Assembly: GCA_963705545.1 (NCBI GenBank) | Contig: CAVPJX010000002.1 | Span: forward strand, 444,892-508,891 | Source of the DNA: DATBLY01 sp963705545 | GTDB taxonomy: Bacteria; Actinomycetota; UBA4738; HRBIN12 | Direction of reading: 5' to 3' | Length of the DNA stretch: 64,000 nucleotides | Shown: positions 1 to 9,092 of the stretch, piece after piece | Layout of the letters: each line of letters begins with the position of its first letter | Position numbering within the stretch: the stretch's first letter is position 1 | Translations under genes and position numbers: made by a program | The notes under the pieces: generated by a model | What the model was told of the DNA's origin: nothing | The model's database searches: none | What the model saw: the letters and a program-made list of their open reading frames with translations, nothing else

Positions 1-1
1 C

Positions 2-691
2 CGGATCCTGCGCGGCACGTTCTTCGAGGACCCGGTCCCGACGGGCGAGGTCGTTCCCCTCGACGACGTCCGGTTGCTCGCGCCCGTGATCCCGTCGAAG
101 TTCGTCTGCGTCGGGCGGAACTACGCGGCGCACGCCGAGGAGTGGGGCATGGACGTGCCGTCCGAGCCCCTGATCTTCCTGAAGCCGTCGACGGCGCTGA
201 TCGGCCCGGGTGACCCGATCCGGCTGTTGCCGATGTCCCAGCGGGTGGACCCCGAGGGCGAGCTGTCCGTCGTGATCGGCCGGATCGCGCGCGACGTCCG
301 CGCCGAAGACGCCTTCCAGGTGATCCTCGGCTACACGTGCGGCAACGACGTCACGATGCGCGACCTCCAGCGCAGCGACGACCAATGGGCGCGCGCGAAG
401 GGCTTCGACGGCTCGGCGCCGCTCGGCCCGTGGGTCGAGACCGAGCTCGATCCGAACGACGTCCGCGTCGAGACGCGCGTGAACGGTGAGATCCGACAGG
501 CGGGCCAGACGTCGGAGATGGTCCACGGTGTCGCCACGTTGATCGAATACGTCACGGCGTTCATGACGCTGCTCCCCGGCGACGTGCTGATGACGGGAAC
601 CCCCCAGGGCAAGGTCTCGCTCGCCGCCGGCGACACCGTCGAGATCGAGATCGAGGGGATCGGGACGCTCGCGAACCCCGTGACCGGGTGA
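2..691 (+). CDS. Fumarylacetoacetate hydrolase (FAH) family protein, 5' end outside window
   Basis: The frame is open from the window edge, so the N-terminus is missing and 229 residues are seen. The FAH catalytic core is clear: VGRNYAAHAEE at the core start, the acidic metal ligands in DPEGELSVVIG and the Asp of GNDVTMRD, then FDGSAPLGPW and a late MTGTPQG turn. The family cleaves or decarboxylates 2-oxo-acid type C-C bonds in aromatic catabolism or hydrates enol acids; the exact substrate cannot be read from sequence. Its TGA overlaps the GTG start of gltX by 4 bases (GTGA), indicating translational coupling. The same FAH-gltX pair occurs in mycobacteria (Rv2993c-Rv2992c, from memory). Confidence 0.9.
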   Translation, partial: RILRGTFFEDPVPTGEVVPLDDVRLLAPVIPSKFVCVGRNYAAHAEEWGMDVPSEPLIFLKPSTALIGPGDPIRLLPMSQRVDPEGELSVVIGRIARDVRAEDAFQVILGYTCGNDVTMRDLQRSDDQWARAKGFDGSAPLGPWVETELDPNDVRVETRVNGEIRQAGQTSEMVHGVATLIEYVTAFMTLLPGDVLMTGTPQGKVSLAAGDTVEIEIEGIGTLANPVTG

Positions 692-2121
692 CCGTGGGCG
701 ACTCGGCCGTCCGCTGTCGGTTCGCCCCCGCCCCGTCCGGCTCGATCCACGTCGGCAACGCCCGCTCGGCGTTGTTCAGCTGGGCGTTCGCCCGGCACCA
801 CGGCGGGGCGTTCGTGCTCCGGGTCGAGGACACCGATGCGAGCCGCGTCTCGGAGGAGGCCTTCCAGGGCGTGATCGACTCGCTGCGGTGGCTCGGCCTC
901 GACTGGGACGAGGGTCCCGACGTCGGCGGCCCGCACGGGCCGTACCGGCAGTCCCAGCGCCGCGAGATCTACGCCGAGCAGGTCCAGCGGCTGCGCGACG
1001 GCGGTCACGCGTACCGCTGTTACTGCACCGCCGAGGAGCTGGACGAGCGGCGACAGGCCGCGCTCGCTCGTGGCGAAGCCCCCGGATACGACGGCCGGTG
1101 CCGGACGCTCACGGACGCGGAGCGGGCCGACTTCGAGGCGGAGGCCCGACCGTGGTCGGTCCGCTTCGCGATGCCCGAGCGGGAGTGGGTGGTCGACGAC
1201 CTCGTGAAGGGCGAGGTGCGCTTCCCGGCCGGCCAGCTGCGCGACTTCGTGATCGTGCGCTCGGACGGGTCACCGGTCTTCCTGCTGGCGGTCGCCGTCG
1301 ACGACTGGCTCATGGGGGTCACGCACGTGATCCGCGGCGACGACCTGCTGGCGTCGGCGCCGCGCAACGCCGCCGTGATCGAGGCGCTCGGGGGCACCGC
1401 TCCCGCGTACGCGCACCTTCCTCAGGTGCTCGGGATGGACGGCAAGCCGCTGTCGAAGCGCCACGGATCGACGAGCGTCGAGGGCTTCCGGGAGCAGGGG
1501 TTCCTGCCGGAGGCGCTGATGAACTACCTGGCGCTCCTGGGCTGGTCGAAGGACGAGTCGACGACCTTCGTATCTCGCGACGAGTTGATCGCGGCGTTCG
1601 ACCTGGACCGCGTCTCGAGCAACCCGGCCGCGTTCGACGTCCGGAAGCTCGAGTGGATGAACAACCACTACGTCCAGGCGCTCGGCGACGACGAGTTGGC
1701 GGCACGCTGCCTCCACTTCCTGACCGAGGCCGGCGTCCTGCCGGAGCCTGCCGCGCTCCGCGCGGCGATGCCCCTGGTCCGCGAGCGGATGAAGCGGCTC
1801 ACCGAGGCCGTGGACCTCCTGCGGTTCCTGTTCACCGACGACGTCGAACCGGACGAGAAGGCGCGCGCTCTGATGGACGCGGCACCGCCCGGGTACCTCG
1901 CCGCGGTCGCGGACGCCCTGGCAGAGGTCGAGCCCTGGGCCGCCGAGACGATCGGGGCGGCGCTCGACCGGACCGCGGAGGCCTTCGGATTGAACCGGAA
2001 GAAGGGGTGGCAGCCGGTGCGCGCCGCCGCCACCGGCTCCGTCGTGTCGCCGCCGCTCGACGGCTCCCTCGAGCTCCTCGGGCGGGAGCAGACGGTCGCG
2101 AGGCTGCGCGGCGGGACCTGA
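688..2121 (+). CDS. gltX: Glutamyl-tRNA synthetase
   Basis: A 477-residue class Ic synthetase that charges tRNA-Glu in the cytosol. The HIGH box appears as SIHVGNARSA near residue 20, preceded by the usual FAPAPSG. A Cys-containing segment (YRCYCTAEELDERR and later GRC) sits where zinc ligands are found in many GluRS enzymes. The KMSKS equivalent is PLSKRHGSTSV near residue 255, followed by the helical anticodon-binding region. Length is normal for bacterial GluRS. The GTG start overlaps the upstream stop. Discriminating versus non-discriminating specificity is not resolved here; no gatCAB genes are in the window. Confidence 0.96.
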   Translation: MTVGDSAVRCRFAPAPSGSIHVGNARSALFSWAFARHHGGAFVLRVEDTDASRVSEEAFQGVIDSLRWLGLDWDEGPDVGGPHGPYRQSQRREIYAEQVQRLRDGGHAYRCYCTAEELDERRQAALARGEAPGYDGRCRTLTDAERADFEAEARPWSVRFAMPEREWVVDDLVKGEVRFPAGQLRDFVIVRSDGSPVFLLAVAVDDWLMGVTHVIRGDDLLASAPRNAAVIEALGGTAPAYAHLPQVLGMDGKPLSKRHGSTSVEGFREQGFLPEALMNYLALLGWSKDESTTFVSRDELIAAFDLDRVSSNPAAFDVRKLEWMNNHYVQALGDDELAARCLHFLTEAGVLPEPAALRAAMPLVRERMKRLTEAVDLLRFLFTDDVEPDEKARALMDAAPPGYLAAVADALAEVEPWAAETIGAALDRTAEAFGLNRKKGWQPVRAAATGSVVSPPLDGSLELLGREQTVARLRGGT

Positions 2122-2212
2122 CGTCGTCGGGGGGCAGGTCCAGGGACTTCGGCCGTTCGGGTGGTTCCCCGCCTCACCCGTTCGGCTCATGCGCTTCGGC
2201 GAACCCCCGGAC

Positions 2213-2218
2213 TACGAT
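2213..2218 (+). promoter_or_regulatory. Leaderless-type -10 box TACGAT before the MFS gene
   Basis: TACGAT ends 6 nt before a GTG at 2225, which puts the expected transcription start on the start codon. The same spacing recurs at many genes in this window. It favours GTG 2225 over the ATG at 2189, and the protein then begins VRLLRGRDFRLL, as is usual for this family. Confidence 0.55.
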
Positions 2219-2224
2219 GCGCGC

Positions 2225-3687
2225 GTGCGGCTGCTGAGGGGGCGCGACTTCCGCCTGCTCGTCCTGTCGAACGGCCTGTCGTCGTTCGGGGACGAACTCG
2301 CCCTGGTCGCGCTGACGATCAAGGTCGCGGACCTGACGAGCTCCGGCCTCGCGATCGCAGGCCTCCTGCTGGTCGGCATCCTCCCGATGGTCCTGTTCGC
2401 GCCGATCGCCGGCGCACTCGTCGACCGGACGGAGACCACGGGCACGCTGGCGATCGCGTCGCTGCTGCAAGCCGCGATCGCGCTCGGCCTCGCGTTCTCG
2501 CAGGCCCTGTGGCTGATCCTCGTCCTCTCGTTCCTGCTCGGCACGGTCGCCTCCGTCGCCTCGCCGGCGGTGTTCGCCCTGGTGCCGAAGGCCGTGGACG
2601 AAGAGGACCTGACGCCGGCGAACGCCCGGATGGAGACCGCGCGCTACGTGGGCATGGTCGCGGCTCCGATCGCCGTCGCGGCGCTGGCGGGCCAGCTCGG
2701 CGACGCCTCGCCCGTTCCCCTGGTGGTCGACGCGGTCACGTTCCTCGTGATCGCGTCCGCGGCGGCCTCGCTCTCGATCCGTCGCCCGCCGGTTCCGGAG
2801 GAGGCGGGGAGGGGAGGGTCGACGCGGCGAGTTCCGACAGGGCTTCGCGTTCGTCCGCCGCGACCCGGTCCTGCTGATCGCGATCGTCGTGCTCGCGTTC
2901 ACGGTCCTGTTCGCCATGATGGACAACGTGGCCGAGATCTTCTTCGCACGGAACCCCGATCTGCTCGATGCGGGCAACTGGGGCTACGGTGCGCTCGCGG
3001 CCGCCTGGTTGCTGGGGATGGTGGTGGGCGCGACGCTCATCGCGGGCCGGCTCCCCGACGCCAAGCTCGCGCCGTCGATCCTGGTCTCGTCGGTCGTCCT
3101 CGGCCTCGCCGTCGCGGTCGCCGCCGCGCACCGCGAACATCTGGGTCGCGCTGCCGCTGTTCTTCGTGGCGGGCATGGGCAACGGCACGGGCAGCGTGGC
3201 GATCCGGAGCCTGATCCACCACCGGGCGCCCGATCAGGTGCGCGGTCGGGTGTTCGCCGTCTACCTGGGCCTCGCGACCGCGGGGCAGCTCGGCGCGACG
3301 GCGCTCGGCGGGATCCTCGTCGGAGGGGAGGGCGCGCGCGCGCAGCAGACGCTGATCATCGGAGGGCTGGGCGCGTTCTCGGTGGGAGTGTTGGGTCTGC
3401 TGTGGTTCGCCTCGATCCCGGGTCGTGTCCGCACCGCCCCCGCAACCGCGATCCGGATCCCCGACCTCGAGGCCCCCGAGGTCGCCCCCGCCCCGGAGCG
3501 GACGGTGGTCGAGGTCCGCAACATCACGCCGGACGCGGAGCTCGTCGATCTGACCGCGGTCGAGATCGTCGCCCTCGGCCCGTCCGGGAACGGATCGGGC
3601 GCCGGTCACGATGACCACGACCCCGAGTTCGCGGAGGAGCTCGTCTCCGAACCCCGGGTGCTTCCCTCGACCGACCCGAGGGCCTAG
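2225..3687 (+). pseudogene. MFS transporter, interrupted by two frameshifts
   Basis: The protein reads as one 12-helix major facilitator only when three frames are joined. Frame one carries helices 1-6 (from RLLRGRDFRLLVLSNGLSS to about 2815). Frame two starts with FRQGFAFVRRDPVLL and runs to about 3125. Frame three continues from NIWVALPLFFVAGMGNG to the stop and ends in an acidic tail. The breaks lie in the G-rich run near 2800-2825 and near 3120-3140, and both are net +1 shifts. Homologous blocks are well preserved on both sides, so either the gene died very recently or these are sequencing indels. Transported substrate is unknown; the family resembles macrolide-type exporters. The final TAG is also the start of a -10 box for the next gene. 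Confidence 0.8.
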
Positions 3688-3690
3688 CAT
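3685..3690 (+). promoter_or_regulatory. -10 box TAGCAT that contains the MFS stop codon
   Basis: TAGCAT begins with the TAG stop of the preceding gene. A start about 7 nt downstream would give a 20-nt leader carrying the GGGGAGG Shine-Dalgarno of the next gene. Confidence 0.4.
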
Positions 3691-3715
3691 CGAGGCATCG
3701 CCTGGGGAGGGCGTG

Positions 3716-3931
3716 ATGGCGAAGGTCCTGAACCTGCCGGAGCGGAAAGACGCCGCCGGCGACTGGCACCAGGTGCTGCGCGACGTCTGCTATTGGTGTG
3801 GCTGCCGATACCTCTACGCCGAGGACGATCACGACCTCGTGTGGGAGCCGGGCACCGAGCACGAGAAGGACTGCTCGGACGACCGCTGCGAATGTCACAC
3901 GCGGCCGGTGGTCGGGGAACGGCGGGACTGA
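3716..3931 (+). CDS. Small Cys-rich acidic protein, unknown function
   Basis: A 71-residue protein starting MAKVLNLPERK, chosen because GGGGAGG stands 5 nt before this ATG. It contains CYWCGCRY and, further on, CSDDRCECH, so five or six cysteines plus a histidine are placed like metal ligands; the rest is rich in Asp and Glu. No signal peptide or membrane segment. It resembles small zinc-binding hypothetical proteins of actinobacteria, but I do not recognise a named family. Confidence 0.7.
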   Translation: MAKVLNLPERKDAAGDWHQVLRDVCYWCGCRYLYAEDDHDLVWEPGTEHEKDCSDDRCECHTRPVVGERRD

Positions 3932-4016
3932 GCTCGTAGGGCTCGCGACCATCTCCGACCGGTGCGATGCCAGCGCGCCGTTCTTCCGGGCCGGCTGGAC
4001 GTTGTTCGCGTTCCTT

Positions 4017-4423
4017 CTAGCAGAGCGCCCACCTCCTCACTCCCGCGTAGACGCACCGGGTCCCGGAGGAGACCGGAGGCGTCGAACAGTGGGCACGATC
4101 CCGGATGTCACCCCAGATCGGGCATGAGCTCATCCAGTACAGGTGGTTGTCCGTGTTCACGCCAGGACCTGTATGGACCTTCACGAGCGCTCCCACCTCG
4201 AGCCTGAACGAAGGGAACGTGAAGACGTCGCCCTCGTGATTCCGCAACGACCACGCGGTCATATCGATCGCGGAGTTTCCGAAGTTCTTGATCGACACGA
4301 ACCCTTGGTCGAGCTCATCGCGCGTGGGGTCGAACCGGACCTTGTTGATCAGGATCAACGGCGAGATCGGTGCGGGTAGAGGCGTCGGCGATCGCTGCAG
4401 CGGACAGGATCGCGGCGACGCCT
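4017..4423 (-). pseudogene. Lamin-tail-domain (LTD) secreted protein, degraded
   Basis: On the minus strand an LTD core is readable: ILINKVRFDP, then FVSIKNFGNSAIDMTAWSLR, FTFPSFRLEVGALVKVHTGPG and LYWMSSCPIWGD. The family is an Ig-like fold of extracellular bacterial proteins. After WGDIRDRAH the frame goes wrong; the expected continuation (LFDASGLL) is found in a neighbouring frame. At the 5' end a secretion-signal-like stretch (RGVAAILSAAAIADAS) lies in another frame from the Pro-rich LPAPISPLILIN that leads into the domain. At least two indels are therefore needed. This is a dead or mis-sequenced gene. Confidence 0.65.
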
Positions 4424-4516
4424 CGGCCGATCGGCGACGCGGATAGGGCCCCCTCTGTCTGTGTGAGACGGTTGGGTTGACGACGCTGAAGGCGTGCGCA
4501 CGAAGGGGTCAGCCGA

Positions 4517-5593
4517 ATGAGGATCGCGGTGCTGGGGGCCGGCGCTGGAGGGCTAGCTGTCGCCTACGAGTGGGCGAGTCAGGGGCATGAGGTCGCGCTG
4601 TACGCACAACATGCCCATGAGCACCATCTGGTGCCGGTCCGCGAGCGCGGAGGGATCCAAGCCGAGGGCAAGCTCGAGGGGTTCGTCTCTCTGGCGACGG
4701 TCACCACCGACATCGCCGAGGCGCTGGACGGTGTGGACGTGGTCTTCGTCGTCGGCCCCGCCTATGCCACAGAGCCGTTCGGCCGTGACACTCGCGGTCA
4801 CCTGCGCCCCGGGATGACCGTCGTGGTCTGCCCCAGTTCGTGCGTCGGCAGTCTGGCCTTCAAGCACGCCGCGGGGTTGGACCTCCATGACGAGAGCGTC
4901 GTCGTGGGCGAGACCAGCACGCTGCCGTACGCCGCTCGCGCATCGATGCACGCCAGTGTGCGGATCTTCCACCGGCTCGACAACGGCTTCTCAGCCGCTG
5001 CCGCCCCGCGCAGCAACACACCTCGCCTGCTCGAGGTCCTGCGGCAGGTGTACCGCAACACCGACGAGGCCGCGGGGATCTTCCAGACCACGCTGCAGAA
5101 CGGCAACCCGGTCATCCATCCGGCCGTCACCTTGCTCAACGCCGCCCTCATCGAACGCACGGGTGGTGACTTCATGTTCTATGAGGAAGGGGTTACGGAG
5201 GCCGTCGGTCGCCTCATGAAGGCGGTCGACGGCGAGCGGCTATCCGTCGCTAGGGCCTTGGGCGTGGAGATCCTCGCCGAGCCGGATCTCGGGGTTCGGC
5301 AGGGCTACATGAGCGAGTCCAACTACTCCACCGGCTACTCCACCGCACCAGGCTTTCGTGGCATCAAGGCGCAGGACGAGCTTCATCACCGCTACCTGAC
5401 CGAGGACGTGGGCTACTCGATGGTGTTCCTCACCGACCTGGCTCGACACCTGTCGGTGCCGACCCCCACCATGGATGCCGTCATCCGCATCGCCTCGATC
5501 GTCGCGGGCGAAGACTTCGCCACCGAGCGTGCCCGCACGATCGACAAGATGGGCCTATCCGGCCTGACGCGAGAACAGCTCGCGGTGTACTGA
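4517..5593 (+). CDS. Opine/octopine dehydrogenase family oxidoreductase
   Basis: A 358-residue NAD(P)-dependent dehydrogenase. The N-terminal Rossmann fold starts MRIAVLGAGAGGLA (GxGxxG type). The C-terminal half has the octopine/nopaline dehydrogenase helical domain with NGNPVIHPAVTLLNAALIE, including the family's catalytic His. These enzymes reductively join an amino acid to a 2-oxo acid, or run in reverse; related enzymes make opine-type metallophores with nicotianamine synthase-like partners, but no such partner is nearby. AAGGGG stands about 10 nt before the ATG. It sits alone among gene remnants, with codon use less GC-biased than the backbone, so transfer is likely. Confidence 0.8.
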   Translation: MRIAVLGAGAGGLAVAYEWASQGHEVALYAQHAHEHHLVPVRERGGIQAEGKLEGFVSLATVTTDIAEALDGVDVVFVVGPAYATEPFGRDTRGHLRPGMTVVVCPSSCVGSLAFKHAAGLDLHDESVVVGETSTLPYAARASMHASVRIFHRLDNGFSAAAAPRSNTPRLLEVLRQVYRNTDEAAGIFQTTLQNGNPVIHPAVTLLNAALIERTGGDFMFYEEGVTEAVGRLMKAVDGERLSVARALGVEILAEPDLGVRQGYMSESNYSTGYSTAPGFRGIKAQDELHHRYLTEDVGYSMVFLTDLARHLSVPTPTMDAVIRIASIVAGEDFATERARTIDKMGLSGLTREQLAVY

Positions 5594-5738
5594 CTGGGAG
5601 ATAGGTCCCCCTGGATGTCGAAGCGCGACGTTCTGGCGCTGAGGGACGTTCGATGCCAACCAGTGCCGCTACGTTCGTTTGCAGATCGTTTGCACGGCTC
5701 GGCCTCGCGTTCCCTCCCTCGCCCTTCGTGCGGAAGCA

Positions 5739-5880
5739 TCACGCCGGTAGGTACGTCAGCATCCTAGGATCCGAGCCGGCATCCGGATTGATGTCCTTCA
5801 CCAGGCCCTGCCGGACGCACTTCCATCGCTTACCCACAGCTCCGTGCGGTGGACGCCGTCGTTAGCCTGGAATGAGCCTA
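5739..5880 (-). pseudogene. Fragment of an ELWxxDGT-repeat secreted protein
   Basis: Minus-strand translation gives FQANDGVHRTELWVSDGS, then after a one-base frame change LVKDINPDAGSDPRMLTYL and a stop at 5739-5741. This is the ELWxxDGT repeat, usually followed by G-T-x-x-V-x-D-I-x-P-G, found in large secreted repeat proteins. Only about one repeat is left. No start or upstream body is present. Confidence 0.55.
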
Positions 5881-6107
5881 CCCGCGGCTTCGCTTGGAGG
5901 TGGGCTCGAGGATCCCGACGTCGCGGTGAAGATCTTCGACCAGTCAGGAGCGCTGGTCTGGGCGTCCTGAGAGCCCACCCCCTTGCGGGCGTAGGGTGGT
6001 GCACTTCGCTACGGGCCACGTTTTGACAGGTCACGGCTCGAGCGCGATGCTGCGCGCGCCGCGTCGCGGGAGCGCGACCACACTTCCCAGAGGAGGGAGA
6101 GAGAGAG
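5881..6107 (+). other. Gap without a recognisable gene
   Basis: Apart from the ELWxxDGT fragment, the 5594-6107 interval holds no reading frame with backbone-like codon use and no clear hairpin. It ends with the strong Shine-Dalgarno of the next gene (AGGAGGG at 6091-6097). Confidence 0.4.
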
Positions 6108-6380
6108 ATGATCCTGGCAACGACGACGGTCGAGGACTACGACCGCTGGGTGAAGGTCTTCTCAACGAAAGGCGTTGAGAAGAGGAAGCAGCACGGGTCC
6201 AAGGGTGCGACCGTCTTTCGCGATCCCAACGAAGACGACCGGGTCTGGGTCGTCTTCGACTGGGATGCGGAGGGTTGGCAGAACTTCGTCTCCGACCCCG
6301 ACGTCCCGGCGATCTTCCAAGAAGCCGGGAGTAAGAGTAAGCCCGTGGCGGCGGAGTCCGGCGGCCGGTACGACGCCTAG
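6108..6380 (+). CDS. Small ferredoxin-fold (antibiotic monooxygenase/DUF-like) protein
   Basis: A 90-residue protein beginning MILATTTVEDYDRWVKVF. The pattern of an alternating N-terminal strand, DYDRWVKVFS helix, central strand ATVFRDPNEDDRVWVVFDW and C-terminal helix WQNFVSDPDVPAIFQEAG is that of dimeric alpha/beta-barrel (ABM-like) proteins. No catalytic residues can be assigned. Strong AGGAGG upstream, spaced about 11 nt. Its TAG overlaps the TAG of the convergent small gene in a shared CTAG. Confidence 0.7.
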   Translation: MILATTTVEDYDRWVKVFSTKGVEKRKQHGSKGATVFRDPNEDDRVWVVFDWDAEGWQNFVSDPDVPAIFQEAGSKSKPVAAESGGRYDA

Positions 6381-6535
6381 CCGCCGCGGAGCTCCTCCTC
6401 TCGCAACATCCCGAGCACCACCGCGCGCGCGTTCCGATCTACCTCCAGGTCCATGAGCAACTCGTTGAACATCTTGGTCCGCGGGTCGACGTAGAAGTCC
6501 CCGATCCTGCGGGCGCGCTGGTAGTCCGGCAACAT
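6377..6535 (-). CDS. Short conserved protein of unknown function, copy 1 (MLPDY/RRIGDF type)
   Basis: A 52-residue minus-strand frame starting MLPDYQRARRIGDFYVDPR and ending LREEELRGG. By itself it would be easy to miss. It is real because a frameshifted copy with about 60 percent identity by eye lies at 21716-21960 on the plus strand, inside the island: shared blocks are MLPDY-RARRIGDF-VDPRT, F-ELL and GMLRE-E. The other copy has a longer N-terminus (MNLEDVERLLHEKLDAL), so this one may be truncated at its 5' end. Charged, helical, no membrane segment. Function unknown. Confidence 0.55.
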   Translation of the reverse strand: MLPDYQRARRIGDFYVDPRTKMFNELLMDLEVDRNARAVVLGMLREEELRGG

Positions 6536-6725
6536 GAGCGTTGGATCGAACGCTCGGAAAGACGGCTCATCTGGAACTGAGCATGACTACAGCTGACCAG
6601 ACGCAGGCGATCCTCGAAGCACTCAGCCGAGACGACTCCCAACGTGACACACGAGGCCACTGGCTAGGGACTGACGACAACGGGAGTCGAACACCACCGG
6701 ACTGAGATACCGAGGAGGACTTCTG

Positions 6726-7289
6726 ATGCGCAGCGTGACCTATTCGATGAGCGTCTCACTTGACGGATACATCGTCGGGCCGGACGGCGACTTCAACTGG
6801 ACGGTGCCCGACGAGGAGGTCTTTCGCTTCTGGATCGACGAGATACGAGGGGTCGGCGTGCACCTGTTGGGACGACGGCTGTACGAGACGATGCTGTACT
6901 GGGAGACCGCCGACCAGGATCCGTCGCTCGACGACTCGGAGCTCGAGTGGGCCGCGATCTGGAAGCCGCTCCCAAAGGTGGTGTTCTCCACCACGCTGTC
7001 GGCGGTGCAGGGCCATGCCCGCCTGGCCTCCGGCGGCCTGGCGGAGGAGATCGAGCGGTTGCGAGCCGAGCCGGGAGAGGGCGACATCGCGATCGGCGGC
7101 GCGACTCTCGCCGCCGAGGCGGCCGCGTTGGGTCTGATCGACGAGTACCGGGCCATGGTCTACCCGGTGCTGGTCGGCGGTGGCATTCCGTTCTTCCCCC
7201 AGCGCGAGCGCCGGGTGGATCTCGAACTCGTCGAGACCCGCACCTTCAGCTCGAGAGTCGTCTACCTCCGCTACCGCGTGGCGCGCTAG
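6726..7289 (+). CDS. Dihydrofolate reductase-like (RibD C-terminal domain) protein
   Basis: A 187-residue single-domain protein of the RibD_C/DHFR-like fold: SMSVSLDGYIVGPDGDFNW at the N-terminus, HLLGRRLYETMLYW, DIAIGGATLAAEA (nucleotide-binding loop) and the late YPVLVGGGIPFFP. These stand-alone proteins are NADPH-dependent reductases of unknown substrate, common in actinobacteria and often acquired. GAGGAGG precedes the ATG by about 8 nt. Confidence 0.85.
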   Translation: MRSVTYSMSVSLDGYIVGPDGDFNWTVPDEEVFRFWIDEIRGVGVHLLGRRLYETMLYWETADQDPSLDDSELEWAAIWKPLPKVVFSTTLSAVQGHARLASGGLAEEIERLRAEPGEGDIAIGGATLAAEAAALGLIDEYRAMVYPVLVGGGIPFFPQRERRVDLELVETRTFSSRVVYLRYRVAR

Positions 7290-7766
7290 CCCTAAGCGCC
7301 CGGATCGGAGCGGAGGCTCTCGCTTCAGTCAACAACGTCCGTGGGAACTACAACTAGCCGCGGTCCTTGACGAGCTTAGACCCCCTGGCAGGGCCAACCG
7401 ATCGCGCGCGTCGGACTGCGAGAGCCGCGCTGGCGACCTCCTCGAGGATCGAGTGGAGCTCGAAGTCTCACCCGGCACAAGGATCCAGCTCACGGCGTCC
7501 GCATTCTGCCCGCGAACGACCGGGAGGCGTTAGGCGATGGGAACGATCGAGCATTCCCCCCTTTCCGAGCAAGGGGGGGAACGAAGGGGGAACGCAAGAG
7601 GCCAGGGGCATCCCTTCCCGGCCAAGAACACGCACCGGGATGGCCCTGATGCCCCTGGACACCGCATGATCGCCGGAGCCCTCGCGGGTTCGGATCCAGG
7701 CTGCGTGGATGACGACGTCGCTGAGGGGTGCAGAGGTTCGTCGGCCGGCCCCGCTCCGGGGGCACC
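7290..7766 (+). other. Intergenic stretch before photolyase
   Basis: About 480 bases without a convincing gene. Contents seen are a G/C-run hairpin near 7554-7582 and the -10 box of the photolyase gene. Plus-strand frames here have poor third-position GC bias. Confidence 0.4.
7554..7582. terminator. Possible hairpin terminator
   Basis: TTCCCCCCTT is followed after a 7-nt loop by AAGGGGGGGAA, giving a stem of about 10 bp. There is no U-tract. It could end transcription of the RibD-like gene, though it is 260 bases downstream. Confidence 0.3.
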
Positions 7767-7772
7767 TACAGT
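7767..7772 (+). promoter_or_regulatory. Leaderless-type -10 box TACAGT of photolyase gene
   Basis: TACAGT ends 6 nt before GTG 7779. This decides the start: a longer frame is open upstream but lacks homology to the family, whereas the protein from GTG begins VRSLVLFTRDLR as photolyases do. Confidence 0.6.
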
Positions 7773-7778
7773 CGGGGC

Positions 7779-9092
7779 GTGCGTTCCCTCGTCTTGTTCA
7801 CCCGCGATCTGCGGATCCGCGACCAGCCTGCCCTCGCGCTCGCGTCCCGCGAGAGCACGGAGGTCGTGCCGCTCTTCGTGCTCGACCCTGAGCTCCTCGG
7901 CTCGTCGCCGAACCGCCATCGGTTCCTGCTCGAGAGCCTGGTCGACCTCGATCGAGCGCTCGAGGGTCTCGGCGGTCGACTGATCCTGCGTCGCGGGGAC
8001 GTCGTCCGAGAGACCCTGCGGGTGGCGCGCGAAAGCGGCTGTGCCCGCGTCCTGCTGAGCGGCGATACGGGCGCGTACGCGATCCGTCGAGAGGCTCGGC
8101 TCGCCGAGGCGTGCGTCGCCGACGGGGTCGGACTCCAGATCCTGCCGGGGAACTCGATCGTGGAGCCGGGGGCCGTCGCGCCGGTGGGGCGTGGTGCCTA
8201 TCGCGTGTTCACGCCGTACCACCGGGCCTGGCTCGAGGTGGCGCGACCGATCCCGGAGCCGGCGCCACGTCGACTGCGGCTCCCTCCGGACCTCGATCCC
8301 GGCTCGCGCCCCGATCCGGCGTGGGTCACGCCCGATGCCCTGGATCCACCCCGTGGCGGGGAGCGAGCCGGCCGTCGCCGGCTCCACGCGTTCCTGGGCC
8401 AGGAGCTCGCGTGCTACGCGGAGGCACGAGACGACCTGGCCGCCAACGCGACGTCGCGTCTGTCGCCGTATCTGCGGTTCGGGTGCGTCTCCGCCAACGA
8501 ACTCGCGACGCGCGCTGCCACCCTCCCGGGCTCGGGCCCGTTCCTGCGGCAGCTCGCGTGGCGGGACTTTTTCAGGCAGCTCCTCGCCAACGACCCGGCG
8601 CTCGCCTGGCGCGACCTGCGCGCGGCGGTGGGTGTGAGCGAACCGCCGGCCTCGCCGGACCGGCTGGTGGCGGCCTGGCGCGAGGGTAGGACCGGCGTCC
8701 CGCTCGTGGATGCCGGGATGCGTCAGCTCCAGCGAGAGGGATGGATGCACAACCGCGCGCGTCTGGTCACGGCATCCTTCCTCACGAGACGACTTGGGAT
8801 CGCGTGGCAACGAGGCGAGCGGCACTTCTCGAGGCTCCTGGTCGACGCCGATCCCGCGAACGACGCCGGGAACTGGCAGTGGACGGCGGGTACCGGCGCG
8901 GATCCACGCAGGACGAGGACCCTCGCCCCGGTCCGGCAGGCGAGGCGCTTCGACCCGACCGCCGCGTACGTTCGAAGGTACGTCCACGAGCTCGCGGACG
9001 TCGAAGGTCCACGGGTCTTCGCACCGTGGCTCGATCCGGAGCTGTTGCGGCGGACGGGCTATCCGGAGCCGATCGTTCCGGTCACCGCGTAG
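7779..9092 (+). CDS. phr: Deoxyribodipyrimidine photolyase
   Basis: A 437-residue class I photolyase/cryptochrome family member. The N-terminal antenna (MTHF or flavin) domain begins LVLFTRDLRIRDQPAL. The C-terminal FAD domain has LSPYLRFGCVSANEL, FLRQLAWRDFF, MHNRARLVTASFL and the FAD-binding block DPANDAGNWQWTAGTG. It uses blue light to split cyclobutane pyrimidine dimers. Its last 11 bases overlap the convergent carH-like gene. Photolyases are classic targets of CarH/LitR light regulators, so the pairing is functionally meaningful. A cryptochrome role without repair cannot be excluded. Confidence 0.93.
   Translation: MRSLVLFTRDLRIRDQPALALASRESTEVVPLFVLDPELLGSSPNRHRFLLESLVDLDRALEGLGGRLILRRGDVVRETLRVARESGCARVLLSGDTGAYAIRREARLAEACVADGVGLQILPGNSIVEPGAVAPVGRGAYRVFTPYHRAWLEVARPIPEPAPRRLRLPPDLDPGSRPDPAWVTPDALDPPRGGERAGRRRLHAFLGQELACYAEARDDLAANATSRLSPYLRFGCVSANELATRAATLPGSGPFLRQLAWRDFFRQLLANDPALAWRDLRAAVGVSEPPASPDRLVAAWREGRTGVPLVDAGMRQLQREGWMHNRARLVTASFLTRRLGIAWQRGERHFSRLLVDADPANDAGNWQWTAGTGADPRRTRTLAPVRQARRFDPTAAYVRRYVHELADVEGPRVFAPWLDPELLRRTGYPEPIVPVTA

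Noticed and set aside
6583..6705. 40-residue frame (MTTADQTQAILEALSRDD) before the RibD-like gene
   Set aside because: Start and stop are present but there is no good ribosome site, no homology recognised and weak third-position bias.
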